Below are positions 41,336 through 52,999 of a stretch of 64,000 bases of DNA, in pieces; position 1 is the first letter of the stretch; each line of letters starts with the position of its first letter. The stretch lies in NCBI GenBank assembly GCA_036583965.1, contig JAZBQD010000019.1, positions 496,001 to 560,000 of the forward strand, read 5' to 3'. The translations under genes and the position numbers were made by a program. The notes beneath the pieces were generated by a model. That model saw only the letters and a program-made list of their open reading frames with translations. It was not told the DNA's origin and searched no databases. The stretch is from Prunella strophiata (lineage: Eukaryota; Chordata; Aves; Passeriformes; Prunellidae).

Positions 41336-43641
41336 ACAGCCCAAATAAGGAATTTAATTCATTTACTAAAATTATATCCTGGTGTTCTACCAATTTATAT
41401 CCCTGCTCAGGATGGGGTCATAGGGATATTTAATCATGGCAAATTTCCTGGAAAAATGCTGAATCCAGAGCTTTACCTTTCAGGAGAAAATTTTTTCAGT
41501 GCAGATCAGGAAGGAAAGAAAGATTTTCACCTCCATTTGAACTCTAGGTTTGGGTTTTTTCCCAATTATTTTAAGTTTTCAGGACGTGTGGATCAATAAA
41601 GGTGATTTGCAGGTAGTCCAAGACTTCTTTATCCACAGCTTCCAAAGAAATTTCTCCTAGTGGGAAAATCTGAGGTGATGAAGGACAACAGGGAGATGTT
41701 GAATAAACTACAGAGGGGAAGGTCTTTAATTAATTTACGAGATGTGTTTTCCCCTATGTGAATGTCATTCCTTTTTATTATTTTCTCTCTAATTCCATTT
41801 TTTTTGGGCATTTGAGAGGAAATGGTGACCCCGAGTTGCAAATGATTTGCAGGAAAAAGGGATGAAAATGGCACAGAAAATTTGGATTATGCCATTAAGT
41901 GCCACCGTGAAAGAGTGGGACATGCAAAGATAACTCATTTTTAATTAAATTAAGAAGAAATTAATATTTCCCAAAGTCATCTCTTGCTGCCTTGGAGCAC
42001 ATTTGGAGCATTGGCAGTGAAGCAGGAGGAAGAGCAGAGGAGGGAAAACCAAGAGGACAAAATTGGCCTCTTTTTCCAGGTCTTTCCAGCCCCTTCCCTG
42101 TCCTTCTGAGACAATTTCTCCATAATTCCCACATCAAGGGATATTTCCTAGACAAGGTCTAGGAAAGACTGGAATTATAAAGAAACCAGGTCAGTAAAGA
42201 CCTTAAATTTCTTAGTTTATATTCTCATGTACAGCTGGATCCATGGGATGTTTTTTCCCCGGTTCCTTTTAGTTTGTAGTGCCATAAAGAACTTAGACAC
42301 TGTTTGTGGCAGGAATTGGAAAAGGACACTCAGGGCCATGGAATTTTGTCTCCAGTACTTTCAGGTGAGCTGGGAATGGGCATCTCATCCAGAAAGATCC
42401 TCAGAACATCCTTTCCAGCCTCTCAGGCTGCAAACCCCTGAGCTCCAGAAGGAACGGGACATTCCAAAGTCCTTTCCCTCTTTCCTGCCTCCCAGACTCT
42501 GAAAAATAAGGAGGAAGAGCCACGGGAACACTGAAACTGGTTTCTCTTGGAGGAAATATCCCTCCCCATCATCTGTTCCTGTATCCCACATAAGCCAAGG
42601 TGACCAATCCCATTTGGCATTCCAGAGGTAAAATTTGGGCCAAATGAATCAGGAGCCATTGCAAAGGTCCTTGTAGGAGAAACATTTGGAATTTTATTTA
42701 AAGATTCACCCCCTTTCCCCCCTTTTTTTTTTTTTGCTTGCAATTTGACCAATCCTTGCTTTTTAGGCAGAATCTGCATATTTTGTGTTATTAAATTTAG
42801 TTATATTAATGAATACTCATCACAAATATTAAAAATAAAGCATTAATTCATAATTAATTCTTTTAGCAGCAGAAAATCTGTTCAGCATAATTTGGCAGGA
42901 TTTCTGACAGGAATTTCTCCTGTAATTGTGTGAGTTCTGTCTGATATTCCCTGATGGAATTGTAATTGCTGAATAACTTGCCTTAAAAAAAAAAAAAAAA
43001 AAAAAGAAATTCCAGACTTTTCTAGTCCATCAAATTGTATCGGGAAGGAAAATGCCAGGAGGAGTGGCCAAAAATTTCCATCTGGACATGAACAATATTT
43101 TGGTCATGTCTTGAAGGCTTGGCCAGGGTTTTCCAGATCAAAATATGGATGTCAGGAAAAAAAAATCCAAAGATTTGATCAGAAAGAAATGGAACAGGAC
43201 AACTCAGAATAAAATATGAAAGGCTCTTAATATTATTTTATGGATTAAGGTGTTTGTGGAGAAAAGGGGTTTGAGGAAGCTCAGGAGCTCCTTGTCCTCG
43301 AGGATGCCGCAGTTATGGATTCATATTTGGAGCTGGATTTCAGGTACATCCATAAAAACAGATTAAAATATATATTCTGTGACCTGGAGCCTGCTGGGCA
43401 CTGCAATTGGAAGGGTTGGTGTCCTGAAACATTCCAGGATGCACCAAAACTCAATGGATGCCCTCAATGCACTGGTGCTTTTCCAAGGGGAACGTGCATT
43501 CCGTTGTCTCTGGGATCCATCAGAGCAGCAGATGGAGAGCAGAGCCCTGGAGGAAGGAGCTCATCCAGGAAATTCCTGCTTCCCTCATTGCCATCCCAAA
43601 GAATCTCAGATTTTGGATACTTATCCAACCGGAGCTATCCC
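41336..43641. other. Long unique stretch, no gene seen
   Basis: AT-rich, containing the poly-A tract 42985-43005 and a T run at 42722-42735. No frame with a recognisable domain. Confidence 0.5.
42985..43005. repeat. Poly-A tract, 21 bp
   Basis: Uninterrupted A run. No retroposed gene is visible upstream of it. Confidence 0.95.
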
Positions 43642-43687
43642 ACCTTGAATGGTCCTTGTGGGTCCCTTCTATCTCCAGGATATTCTG
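43642..43687 (+). mobile_element. CR1 LINE 3' tail, short
   Basis: ATGGTCCTTGTGGGTCCC, TTCTATCTCCAGG, ATATTCTGTGG: a plus-strand tail of the TCCTTGTGGGTCCC subfamily, ending where the shared segment at 43688 begins. Confidence 0.65.
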
Positions 43688-43810
43688 TGGAGGTTCTACC
43701 AATGAGGAGTTGATTCATTCAGAGAGCAACAACTTCTTGGTGAAGTTCATGGGAAATTTACTGGATCGATTTTTTTTTTTGTTTGTTTGTTTGGTTTGGT
43801 TTGTGGTTTT

Positions 43811-43862
<52 letters not shown>

Positions 43863-43874
43863 GCTGTTGACATC
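43688..43874 (-). repeat. Segment shared with 684-803, expanded by T-rich repeats
   Basis: AGGTTCTACCAATGAGGAG, GATTCATTCAGAGAGCAAC and TTGGTGAAGTTCATGGG, then at 43770-43857 T10, GTTT repeats, GGTTT repeats and 46 uninterrupted T's, then TTTGCTGTTGACATCTCACC. Outside the T-rich part it matches 684-803 closely. On the minus strand the expansion is an A-rich tract between the CR1 3' end and the rest of the shared segment. Confidence 0.8.
43812..43857. repeat. Poly-T tract, 46 bp
   Basis: Longest homopolymer in the window, preceded by GTTT and GGTTT microsatellite words from 43770. Confidence 0.97.
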
Positions 43875-44245
43875 TCACCAAGGGATTACAGAATCCTGGA
43901 ATGGTTTGGGACGGAAGGGACCTTAAATCCCATCCCATTCCACCCCTGCCATGGGCAGGGACAAATTCCACTGTCCAAGGTTGCTCCAATCCCTATCCAA
44001 CCTTGGGCACTGCCAGGGATCCAGGGGCAGCCACAGCTGCTCTGGCAATTCCAGCCCAGCCAGCAATTCCCAATTCCCAATCTCCCATCCATCCCTGCCC
44101 TCTGGCAGTGGAAGCCATTCCCTGTGTCCTGTCCCTCCATCCTTGTCCCCAGTCCCTCTCCAGCTCTCCTGGAGCCCCTTCAGGTCCTGCCAGGGGCTCT
44201 GAGCTCTCCCTGGAGCCTTTTCCTCTCCAGGTGAACATTCCAAGT
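43875..44245 (-). mobile_element. CR1 LINE fragment, 3' end
   Basis: CAAGGGATTACAGAATCCTGG, GGTTTGGGACGGAAGGGACC, CCATGGGCAGGGACAAATTCC, GGGATCCAGGGGCAGCCACA, CAATTCCCAATCTCCCATCC through CTCCAGGTGAACATTCC. Like 804-1060 it has the rare GACA(A/G)ATTCC form, so the two are probably close relatives. Confidence 0.9.
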
Positions 44246-46012
44246 TTTTCTCCCTTTTTCTTGTCTGTCCCTTTGCATCCAAGGGCATTTTTATAATATA
44301 TTTGAAAGATTCCTGGAGGGAGCAGGTTTTCCAGGTGGATCAAATCCAGGGCCATCAACACCTCAGTTTTTTTCCCAGGATAAAAGGAGCCTGTTAGAGT
44401 TGGCTCCAGATTCAGATACAATCAGTTTTCAACAATATCCCTGTCAGAGTGTTTTCATTTTCCTGGATAATTCCCTGTCAGGAGGATCAGGGAGCAGCCT
44501 CCAGGAGAAAGCAGAATTTTCCTGACATCCTTCCTGTTTACTGCTGGTTTTATCTGAAATGGATCCTGCCTGGAACGGGGACTTTGGGAAAACACACGCT
44601 GGGATTTGTCAGATTGGAGAATCCTTGTGGAGAAACTCCCAGAAAATTTCCCAGGAATCACCAAAATCATTATTTGTTCATGGCTTTAATTTTATTTTCT
44701 GCAAGAAATCAGGGAAAAGTCAGTTTGGGGAATTGACACACCGAGGGAAAATGTTACTTTGTGATGGCAGTGACAGAATTCCTGAGGCCAAGGAGCTCCA
44801 TGATAAGCAACATCCCAACCCTCTGGATGATTGATGGGTGTGTCATGGGATCAGCTGGTGCTCAGAAGGAAAGAGGGCTGCCAAAGTCTGGTTTTGGGGA
44901 AAAAAAAGATTCAATTAATAATTTTCTCTGCATTTTTTTTTTTTCCCGTGATAACACAAAATCCAGCTGTAAAAATCCAATTTAAAGGAGTTTTGGTGTG
45001 GGAATTGCCGCTGATCCCATCTCATGGTGCTTTCCTCTCCATGCCCACAGCTCAAGAAATAAGGGGATTTTAATCAATAAGAGTTGGAATGAGCATCAAT
45101 ATTTGGGATTCTCAGTTCTGGGGCTCGGAGAGTTCAGCTTTGCTGGGGGATGAGGCTGAGTGTTTCCAGCCTTGTGCAAAGGTTGATTCCTGGTATCCAA
45201 TTAGGGAAGACTGGCAGCTGGAATTAGACTGAAAAAGAGGATTTTTTTTCCTCCACAAATTTAGCAAACACTGGAACTGAAAGTTGTGACTCAGCCCCCA
45301 GGTCCCTTAATTTGGATAACAAACTCCAGAGTGGTTTTTAAAGAACACTTGAGTTCTTTGCTTCCATATTTTCCAGTTTTCCTGTTAAATAAAACTTGGA
45401 TGTTTGAAGTAGAATTGAAATTAAATTTTAATTCTAAATTAATTAATTAAATTAAACTATTTTAAAAAAATAATAAAATTAATTCTATATTAAAATTCTT
45501 TTTTTGGTAATAAAATTCTTTTTTTGGCAGGAGACAGCTTCCAATGGAATTTTCAAAAGTGTGACTGAGAACCAGTGACTGAACTTCATAATTTCCTTTT
45601 TTTCTTATTTTAGTTGTGCCCAGTGTGGCACAAATTCCTTTTCCTGATTGTTTCTTCTTCTGAGCAGAGCAAACCAGTTTTGCTCCTTTAGGCTGAGCTT
45701 GCTTTTAAGCATATTTTAATAATGAAAATAAATCAGGGGAATTACAAAATGTGGCTTCCCATCCTTGAGGGGAATGGAGCATCCAAGATTTGTAAATGTT
45801 TGGGTTGAAATGCAATGACAGAAGTCAGGGGATCCACAAGAGATTCCAGAGTTTATTGGTAAATTATAAATTTGGTGTGGGAATTGGTGTTGGATTGTCC
45901 CTGATCTCTGGGATGAGCCCATGGGAATGGGGTTTGGATAAAGGGTGGGGTGGGAGAGAGAGAGGGAGAATGGGATAAAGGGAGATCCCCAGTGCTGATC
46001 CAGCTGATAGGA
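44246..46012. other. Long unique stretch, no gene seen
   Basis: Includes an AT-rich patch at 45415-45500 and the small near-repeat AAAATTCTTTTTTTGG twice at 45492-45527. No gene. A 172-codon minus-strand frame (45716-46234) has no recognisable domain. Confidence 0.5.
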
Positions 46013-46270
46013 TGTGCAGAGTCCTGAGGCTCCTCCCAGGATTTGGGGGCACCTTTTTAGGGATGAGTTCTCCCCATCCTTGGAGAAAAAATAATTCTTG
46101 TGCTCAGTTTGTTCTTCCAGAGCTTCCTGGGATGGGTTGGAGATTCCAGGGGTCTGGGGTGGTCTTGATCCCCCTGCAGTCCATGAGCACTTCCCAGCCT
46201 CATTCCTGCCCCAGAGCCAGCCCAGGAATGGCATTCCCAGAAAATTCCCAGCTCCACATGCCAGTGCTCC
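46013..46270 (+). repeat. Direct duplication, copy 1 (~260 bp)
   Basis: GTGCAGAGTCCTGAGGCTCC, TTTGGGGGCACCTTTTTAGG, GATGGGTTGGAGATTCCAGG, CCATGAGCACTTCCCAGCC, GGCATTCCCAGAAAATTCCC. The same words in the same order recur from 46476. Similarity by eye is roughly 80%. Confidence 0.85.
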
Positions 46271-46475
46271 CGGGCACCCGGGTCAAGACATAAAGTTTGT
46301 GTTGCTCAGGTGATGATCCCCTCACTCCTCCACAATTCCCTCCTTTCTCACTCCCCAGGATTCACTCAGGGAGTTCAGGATGTCCCTGACATCAGGTCTT
46401 TTCCACAGGGCCACACCACTCATTTTATGGAGTTAATATCCAGGGATTTGGGGAGCTGAAGGATGAGGAGGAGGA
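46271..46475. other. Spacer between the duplicated copies
   Basis: Unique ~205 bp, including CTCCCGGGCACCCGGGTC. Confidence 0.5.
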
Positions 46476-46770
46476 AAGGTGGGTGTGCAGGGTCCTCGGG
46501 CATCTCCTGGAATTTGGGGGCACCTTTTTAGGGATGAGTTTCCCACCCTGGAGAGTTTCTCCCTTTCTATGGAAATCAGCTCTCTGCACAGTCTGTCCTT
46601 CCAGACCTTCCTGGGGATGGGTTGGAGATTCCAGGTGTCTGGAATGGTCCTTGACCCCCCTCCAGTCCATGGGCACTTCCCAGCCTCATTGCTGTCCTGT
46701 GCTGGGCTGTGCTGATCTCCAGGAGCCAGCCCAGGGATGGCATTCCCAGAAAATTCCCAGCTCCACATGG
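46476..46770 (+). repeat. Direct duplication, copy 2 (~295 bp)
   Basis: Longer than copy 1 because of an extra stretch near 46700-46728 (GCTGTCCTGTGCTGGGCTG). Both copies stay open on the minus strand, but their reading frames diverge by a frameshift between shared words, so the similarity is at DNA level and does not point to protein conservation. Confidence 0.85.
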
Positions 46771-47039
46771 CTCCTTCTCCAGCCACATCCTGCTTTTCCC
46801 ATTTTCCCACTGAGTATTCCCAGCAATCCTTGGATGGTTCCATCCAGCTGTGGGTGTTTGGAACATTCCAACACTCCAGGACAGAACTCCTGGGATTCTG
46901 GGATCCTACACCCAAATAAATACTCATTTGGAGTTTGATGAGGGCTGTACTCTGGAATTACCTTTCCAGATAATTTCAATGGAATTAATGGGAATGGTTT
47001 ATTCCTTTTCAACTCTCCCCCACCTTCAGAACACACCTG
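46771..47039. other. Unique sequence
   Basis: Nothing recognised. Confidence 0.4.
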
Positions 47040-47720
47040 CTGCAAAAAAATCCCTTTGAAGTTCAGGAGAAGAAGGTCCTCTCTATTTCCACGCTGTCTG
47101 GATTTTCATCCGGGCTTTATTTGTAATTTTTTAACAGGAATAGAAAATATTCCAAGGCTTTCAAACCTTATTTCAAGGCTTTCTGCTTCCCAGGTTTCTT
47201 ATTTTCCAAACCACAAAAGAACGAGGAAGACTCAGGCTGGGTTTCAAAGCTTTTTGCTGAAACCATTTGCATTGGCATCAAATTTAATTCATTGAGCTGA
47301 GCTCAAAACCTCCTCAAATCAACTCCTCTCCTGTCTGCAGTGTCCTAATTAATAAAGCTGCTGCCTATTAAAAGAAATCCATTTATTTGAAGGAAGAGAA
47401 TTACAGTCTTGGCATATTTTTCCCTCAAAATCAATTTGCATTCACTGCTCCTCGGGATAAAGCAACTGTACTTTTAAAGCTCTGGCAGGAGACAACTTCC
47501 AATGGAAAATTCTTTCGGAAACATTTTACTCTGACAGCTTTATTAGGCCATGAATAGGGACTTGAGGCTGGGTTTAAAGTATTGATGGGTTTTAAGCTGC
47601 TGCGTGAGCAGAGGCTGCTGAAAGCAATTCCACGAGTCAGTCCCAATATCCCAGAGTTTACAGATTTACTGGAAGTAACTTCTGCTCCATTCTCCAAGTA
47701 ACTTCTCTCCATTTTAGGTC
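47040..47720. other. Repeat-free stretch, weak candidate for conserved non-coding sequence
   Basis: No CR1 in 900 bp. AT-rich with TGCCTATTAAAAGAAATCC, GTCTTGGCATATTTTTCCC, CTTTATTAGGCCATGAATAG and GCTGCTGCGTGAGCAGAGG. No usable frame. Confidence 0.25.
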
Positions 47721-47954
47721 TTTTCCACCTGTAGGAAGCTTCTGTTACTTCAGGGGGACAAAGAATTCAGGAATTGAACGTTAGGAAGAGAAACACGGTG
47801 GGGGAAAATCTTCAAACCCAACATTCAAATATTCCTCGTTCATCCCCATTTTCCATACAGGGTCTGTGATGATCCATGATTTATTCATGTGCCAAAAGGT
47901 GATGTAGGAAATGCTCCTGGTCCTTGTCCTGGTGGTAGTGGCTGGAATACCAAG
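47721..47954. other. Unique sequence
   Basis: Nothing recognised. Confidence 0.4.
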
Positions 47955-48228
47955 GAATTATAGAATGGTTTGGGTTGGAAGGGATCCTAAATCCCATCCC
48001 ATTCCACCCCTGCCATGACAGGGACACCTTCCACAATTCCAGGTGGCTCCAAGCTCCATCCAGCCTGGCCTTGGGCACTGCCAGGGATCCAGGGGCAGCC
48101 ACAGCTTCTCTGGAAAACTTGTGCCAGAATTTATCCCAGATATCTGAGCTGCATATTGCCTGCTTCAGTTTAGGGGGATTCCCCTTGTCCTATCCCTCCA
48201 TATCCTTGTGAAAATTCCTTCTCCTCAT
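47955..48228 (-). mobile_element. CR1 LINE fragment, 3' end
   Basis: GGAATTATAGAATGGTTTGG, GTTGGAAGGGATCCTAAATCC, CCATGACAGGGACACCTTCC, GGGATCCAGGGGCAGCCACA, CCTTGTCCTATCCCTCC. Drifted between 48110 and 48170. Confidence 0.9.
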
Positions 48229-49499
48229 CACATCCAGCAGATGGGAAGTGAGTGGAGAGTCCAGTGTCCCTCCTAGCAGGGATTTCTGCAAAGAACAAGT
48301 GACAGAATGGAGGCTGTGGCATCAGAGGACCTGCAAATCTCCACAAAAAATTCCAGAATATTCAAACAACTCCGTGCCAGCTCATTCCCACAAACACACA
48401 AAGCCATGTGGACAATTTCTTCAGGATTATTTACCTGGAGTACACCAGCTGTGGCAGAACAACTGTATTTTCACTGCTTGGAAAAATCATATAAGAACCA
48501 TAGAAGCAACCCCAAAAATATCCCAAATATTCCAATTCCTTGCCCATTTAGTGGGAACAGTTTTATGTGCAGTTTGCATTGATAATCCAGTGAAGGTTAA
48601 ATACATTTCTTAAATAAATGTTGGTTTCTAGAACAAAAATGTATCAGAAAGATCACAAATCTCCTTAAAAAATGGCTTTTGTGACAGGGAGAAAGTGCCA
48701 AGTTCTAAATCTGGCCTGATATTCCTAGGATTTTAAAAATCTTTTCTCCAGATACCCAGCTCAGCTAAGGGAATCCTTGTTTTCCACACATTTGTGAGTT
48801 TGGAAGGGAGAAGAATCCACAATGATGATCCAGTCTTGACCTTGCATGGAAGACACTGCAGAATTCCATCCTCCTGCTTCCTTCCCTGGTGTTGTTCCAG
48901 GGACAGAGGAAAATCCCTAAATCATCCAAGGCAGGAAAATATTTTTAACATCATCTGGTGCAGAGATCTCCAGACCCATCAAGGAATAAGGAGCATCCTT
49001 TGGGTTGATGCTATTTAATCCCTTGGGATGCAGGAATGTTGTTTTTGGATTTCTTTCTGAGGAGCCATAATGGTGCAAATACTAAATTATAATATTGGCA
49101 AATCCATGTGGGCTAAGGCTGGGGGGATGATTTCTTATCCATGGCCCAGCTCTGCCACAAGCCATTGGAATTCCTGAAATTTTCTCCATTCCCAGCTGGG
49201 ATGGAAACACCTTTCCTCCTACCAGCTCCTGGGATGAATCCTGCTCCTTGCTCCAACTGGTGACTTCCCACTGTTCCCCTCTCATCCCTGTTCCCAGTCC
49301 TTTCATTCCAGTTCCTCCTTCCTCAGCTGGATTAAAGGAATATTGAACAATTCAGGACCTCACTGCCTCTCACTCTGGCTGCAGGGAATTTGATTTCTGA
49401 CCTCTGGAAAGTTTTTTCCAGACCTTTTGTTCCCTTTTTATGGTTTCCCAGCTGTCTTTTTGAAATAGAAGTGCCAGGATTGTGCTCAGGATCTCTGTG
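48229..49499. other. Long unique stretch, no gene seen
   Basis: No named repeat. Short frames on both strands lack domains. Confidence 0.5.
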
Positions 49500-49630
49500 G
49501 AGCCTTCCCAGGAGGCAGGGACAAAATTCCTAGTCCAAGGAACTCCTGGATGTGGCACTCAGTGTCAAGGTGAGAATTGGGCACAGCTTGGATCTCATGA
49601 TCCTGGAGCTCCTTTCCAACCTTCGTTTCC
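49500..49630 (+). mobile_element. CR1 LINE 3' end, GC-rich subfamily
   Basis: CAAGGAACTCCTGGATGTGGC, TTGGGCACAGCTTGGATCTC, GATCCTGGAGCTCCTTTCC and AACCTTCGTTTCC. Confidence 0.8.
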
Positions 49631-49638
49631 AACATTCC

Positions 49639-49655
49639 TTTTTTTTTTTTTTTTT
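49639..49655. repeat. Poly-T tract, 17 bp
   Basis: Uninterrupted T run shortly after the CR1 tail. Confidence 0.9.
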
Positions 49656-50336
49656 GAATGATTTCTCTCCCTTTACACCCCAGAATAATTTCTTTGAACC
49701 TTTCCCATTTTTCCTGGGCGCAAGGAGCCAAAGCTACTCCCATATTTTAGAAATAATCCCCTTCTCCTGTTCCCTGCTGTCCACTGCAATTAATGCAGCT
49801 CAACATCAGCCCTTGATGAGCAGCCACGACTTTGTCAATGCCTGTAGCAAAAATTCCATCACTTCCACCCAAAGCCCCTCATTCACCACTTTTGTAAGCT
49901 CAGAAAAGAATGAAATCAGATTTGTCTGACACGACTTATTTTTCATGGAATGCTGTTGACTGGAATTAATGATATCTTTATCTTTTAATCCTTATTGATT
50001 TCCATATCAGCTTCCTCATTATTTTGCCTGGGACCGAGGGCAGATTAAGCAGCCTGGGAGTTACTTGGATCATCACAGCAGCTCTTTTTTTATTTATTAA
50101 AGTTAAAAATTCTGACTTTTCTGGTCTTCTGGAACATCTTTTTTTTTTTTTTTTTTTTTTTGTCACACTTATTAAGACTTTAGAGCAGTGGGGAGAGACT
50201 TTATGGAGTAACTTTTTTTTCAGGATTCTTGACTGAAATGTATCTGGATTTGCCTAAATTTCCCATAATATTGTCTTTTAGAAAATGAGGCTTTTTGATC
50301 TGAAAGATATTTCATCAATGCTTTGGGATATGAGAA
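49656..50336. other. Unique sequence with a poly-T tract
   Basis: No gene. Includes 23 T's at 50139-50161. Confidence 0.45.
50139..50161. repeat. Poly-T tract, 23 bp
   Basis: Uninterrupted T run, no attached element. Confidence 0.95.
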
Positions 50337-50428
50337 ATCTGGGATAATGGGAATTGTCCCTATCCATGGGTTGGAATGAGAGGAGCTTTGGATCCCTTCC
50401 AGTCCAAACCATTCCCTGATTCTGTAAA
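50337..50428 (+). mobile_element. CR1 LINE 3' tail
   Basis: GGGATAATGGGAATTGTCCC, TATCCATGGGTTGGAATG, CCCTTCCAGTCCAAACC, ATTCCCTGATTCTG. Confidence 0.78.
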
Positions 50429-50429
50429 T

Positions 50430-51389
50430 ATTTTACATTTGTGCTTTTCCAAAGCTGTCTTGGGACGTTCTCACCTCACACACAAAGTGTCTGCAACCCC
50501 TGAGGGATGTGATCTCTTATCCCACTGCCCATTCCAGGGATTTCCCTGTCTATATTGCTGGAATTGGGAAAAGTGGCAGAGGAGGAGCATGGGGAGGTGG
50601 GAGTGAGGTGTTGGAAAAGCGTGATCCTCTTCCCACGTTCCCGCTGGCAATTCCCTTCCTTTCCTTCCCTATAATCCAGCTGTACCAGCCATAAAAAGCA
50701 GGATTTCGTGAGTGGGTGAGGAAACCTTCCTCAGATGATTTAATAAATACTCATTATTGATAATAACATGCTATTAGTCGTTAATTTTAGGGCTTTGTCT
50801 CCCTGCATTCTCCGGGATCCAACACTGACAACTTTCTCCTTGATGTAAGTAGGTCATTCCTGCTCCTCTTCCCACTCTATAATTACAGCAAGAAAATTAA
50901 AATAGATATAAATTTAATAAAGGTCCCATTTTCCTTTTATTCCCTGGAATTTTTGCGTTGATAAATCTGCAACTTGCGTTGTTTACGTGTCACCCAGCCC
51001 GGTGGCAGTGACCCACTGGTGAAGTTGAAAGTTCATTAGTTCTGGTAGATTAGACAGCGTTAATTAGCTAAGATTAAACATTCTTTTAAGCCAGCCTAAA
51101 GTGGCAGCCTATTAAAGAGCATTTTCTGGTTGTTTGTTAAAGCAGACTGAAGTGACAGCGGAATTATATTTGTCCCATCAAACACAAAGGTCACTTGACA
51201 AGCCGGATGTTTCCTGCTTAATTACAGCTGGATTGTTTCATTGATTAAAATATGAGCTCGTTAAACCTGTGTGTGGAGCTAGGAGACATCCAGGAATCCT
51301 GGGAAGGCAGGAGAGGGGTGGGAAAGAAATTATTTTATAGGTTAATTCCACTCCTTGCTGCTCAGAGCCTTGGTGTGAATTCCAGCACT
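50430..51389. other. Best candidate conserved non-coding element cluster
   Basis: About 960 bp without any dispersed repeat. The core at 50735-51250 is AT-rich but holds CpG-containing factor-like words: ATTAGTCGTTAATTTTAGGG, the forkhead core TGTTTAC at 50980-50986, TAATTA homeodomain cores at 51061-51066 and 51219-51224, AAAGGTCA (nuclear-receptor half site) at 51186-51193, and GCCTATTAAAGAGCATTTTC. No open frame of note. The look is that of a vertebrate developmental enhancer; conservation and function are not shown by this sequence. Confidence 0.42.
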
Positions 51390-51500
51390 TCCCAATCCCT
51401 GGAAGTGTCCAAGGTCAGGTTAGATGGAGCAACCTGGGATAGGGAAAGGTGTCCTTGCCTGTGGAACAAGATGGGATTGGATGGGATTTAAGGTCCAACT
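51390..51500 (+). mobile_element. CR1 LINE 3' end, tail lost
   Basis: CCCTGGAAGTGTCCAAGGTC, GATGGAGCAACCTGGGATAG, GGTGTCCTTGCCTGTGG, GATGGGATTTAAGGTCC; cut before TTCCAACCC. Confidence 0.82.
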
Positions 51501-51544
51501 AAAGGTCAGTGATGCCCTAAACAAAGTAAAAACCAGGCAGGATA

Positions 51545-51605
51545 TCAAAATCATGGAATTATTAAGGTTGGAAACGACCTCTAAAATTCTCCATGTTCTT
51601 AGTTT
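51545..51605 (-). mobile_element. CR1 LINE 3' tail, short
   Basis: AAAATCATGGAATTATTAAGG, TTGGAAACGACCTCTAAAATT, minus strand. Confidence 0.6.
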
Positions 51606-52999
51606 GTAAAGTGCTCTTTTTTTAAAGGATGATGGATTTAAAGGAAGGGGACAAAATTTTAATTTCCTCAACTTTTCACACAAGTTTTTGGGAATTCAGT
51701 GGCAGAAACAAGCTCTGGGATCCTTGTTTGACCATGATCCATGTGCTGTGCCCCTGGCTCTCTGGGCGTCCGTCTGGAGACTCCAGGTTGGAAGGGACAC
51801 GGGGTGACACTGGCAGATGGCACGAAGGACTTTTGTCCCATTTATTCCCTTCCCTGCACACAGAGCGTTTTTCAGGATGAAAGGACTTTGCTAATTGAGG
51901 GGCAAAGCGGGATAAATAAACACTGAGGAGCTCAAAAAAATCCTGGGAAATCAAGGAATGAAGATATTCCTGCTCCCTCCATAAACCCCAGACCCTCTTG
52001 GGATAAGGATGGTGATGAGAACAGGCAGAGTGAGGATTGCAATTCCTCTTGGAAAGTCCCAGTGCCTCGTGCAGGGCAAGCCAGCCATGAAAGCACAGGA
52101 CACATTCCAGGCTGGAAAGGCACAGAAATGAGAGGAAAAGTGCCAAGGGTGCCAAGGAAAAGCTCAGGAACAGCACTGCAGTCGCCTCCACGTCTTCCAG
52201 CCTTGGCAGCCACATCCCTGTTGGAAAATCCATTCCTGCTCTGATTTTGAGGGTGGGAGATGTGACAGTCAAAGCTGGGAGATTGTCCAGCCAAAAGCTG
52301 CTTCCTCTCCTGGAATGTGTTGGAAAACACCTTGGAGCAGTGGAGGTTTAAAGTTTTTATGGGAAAAGATGGAAGCCTCCGAAGTTTCAGGCAGATCTTT
52401 CTGTTGTTGTGTCCTTGCCATAAAATCAAGTGTCACAGGAGAAATCCTATTCTATTTAACAGCCCCAGTGAAATCCATATTTATGGATCTGGGGCTGGAG
52501 ATGTTAAAATGCATAAAAAAGGGAAGATTTATGGTGTTTGCTGTGCTGGCCTTTCCTTACAGACGCTCATTAAAGGTTGTTCCCTCCCAGGGCGTGATTC
52601 TCTTGTCACCTCTCAAATCCTGCCTTCCTTCTGGTCTAAATTCCAGAATTTATGGCTCTAACCCCCTCCAAACCCAAAAATCCTCTGGGTCTCAGGGCTT
52701 TTATTCCCATGGATTTATGGGCATTGTCACCCAGGAGCTGCAGAACAGATCAAAGGCTCCTGATCCTGCGCTGCTGGGTCTGCCCATCCCTTTTAGTCAC
52801 AGGTCTTGTGCCCTCGCCCAAGGTGAAGGAATTCTGCATCCAGAACAATCCACAGCTCCCTGTTCCTTGATTTTTTCCCAAGTTTGTGCCTCAATGACTC
52901 AGCTCTGGCCCCATTTGGGGACTTGCCACAAATCCAGGATGGGAGAGAATGGATGGGGAGAGACCCTGGGAAGCACTTGAGGGTGCTGGTGAGTGAGAG
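51606..52999. other. Long unique stretch, no gene seen
   Basis: Contains the longest frame outside named repeats (221 codons, 52315-52980 plus) and a 198-codon minus frame (51676-52272). Neither shows a domain, signal peptide or biased codon use that I can see. Confidence 0.5.

Noticed and set aside
45716..46927. Minus-strand frames of 172 and 164 codons over the duplicated 260-bp unit, sharing peptide words
   Set aside because: Shared words fall out of frame between the copies, so the DNA and not the protein is what is conserved.
45527..47512. ~26-bp near-match GGCAGGAGACA(G/A)CTTCC at 45527 and 47483
   Set aside because: Too short and not extended on either side; could be chance or tiny repeat scraps.
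52315..52980. 221-codon plus-strand frame, the longest outside named repeats
   Set aside because: No recognisable domain and composition like the background. A frame of this length is not remarkable in 64 kb read in six frames.
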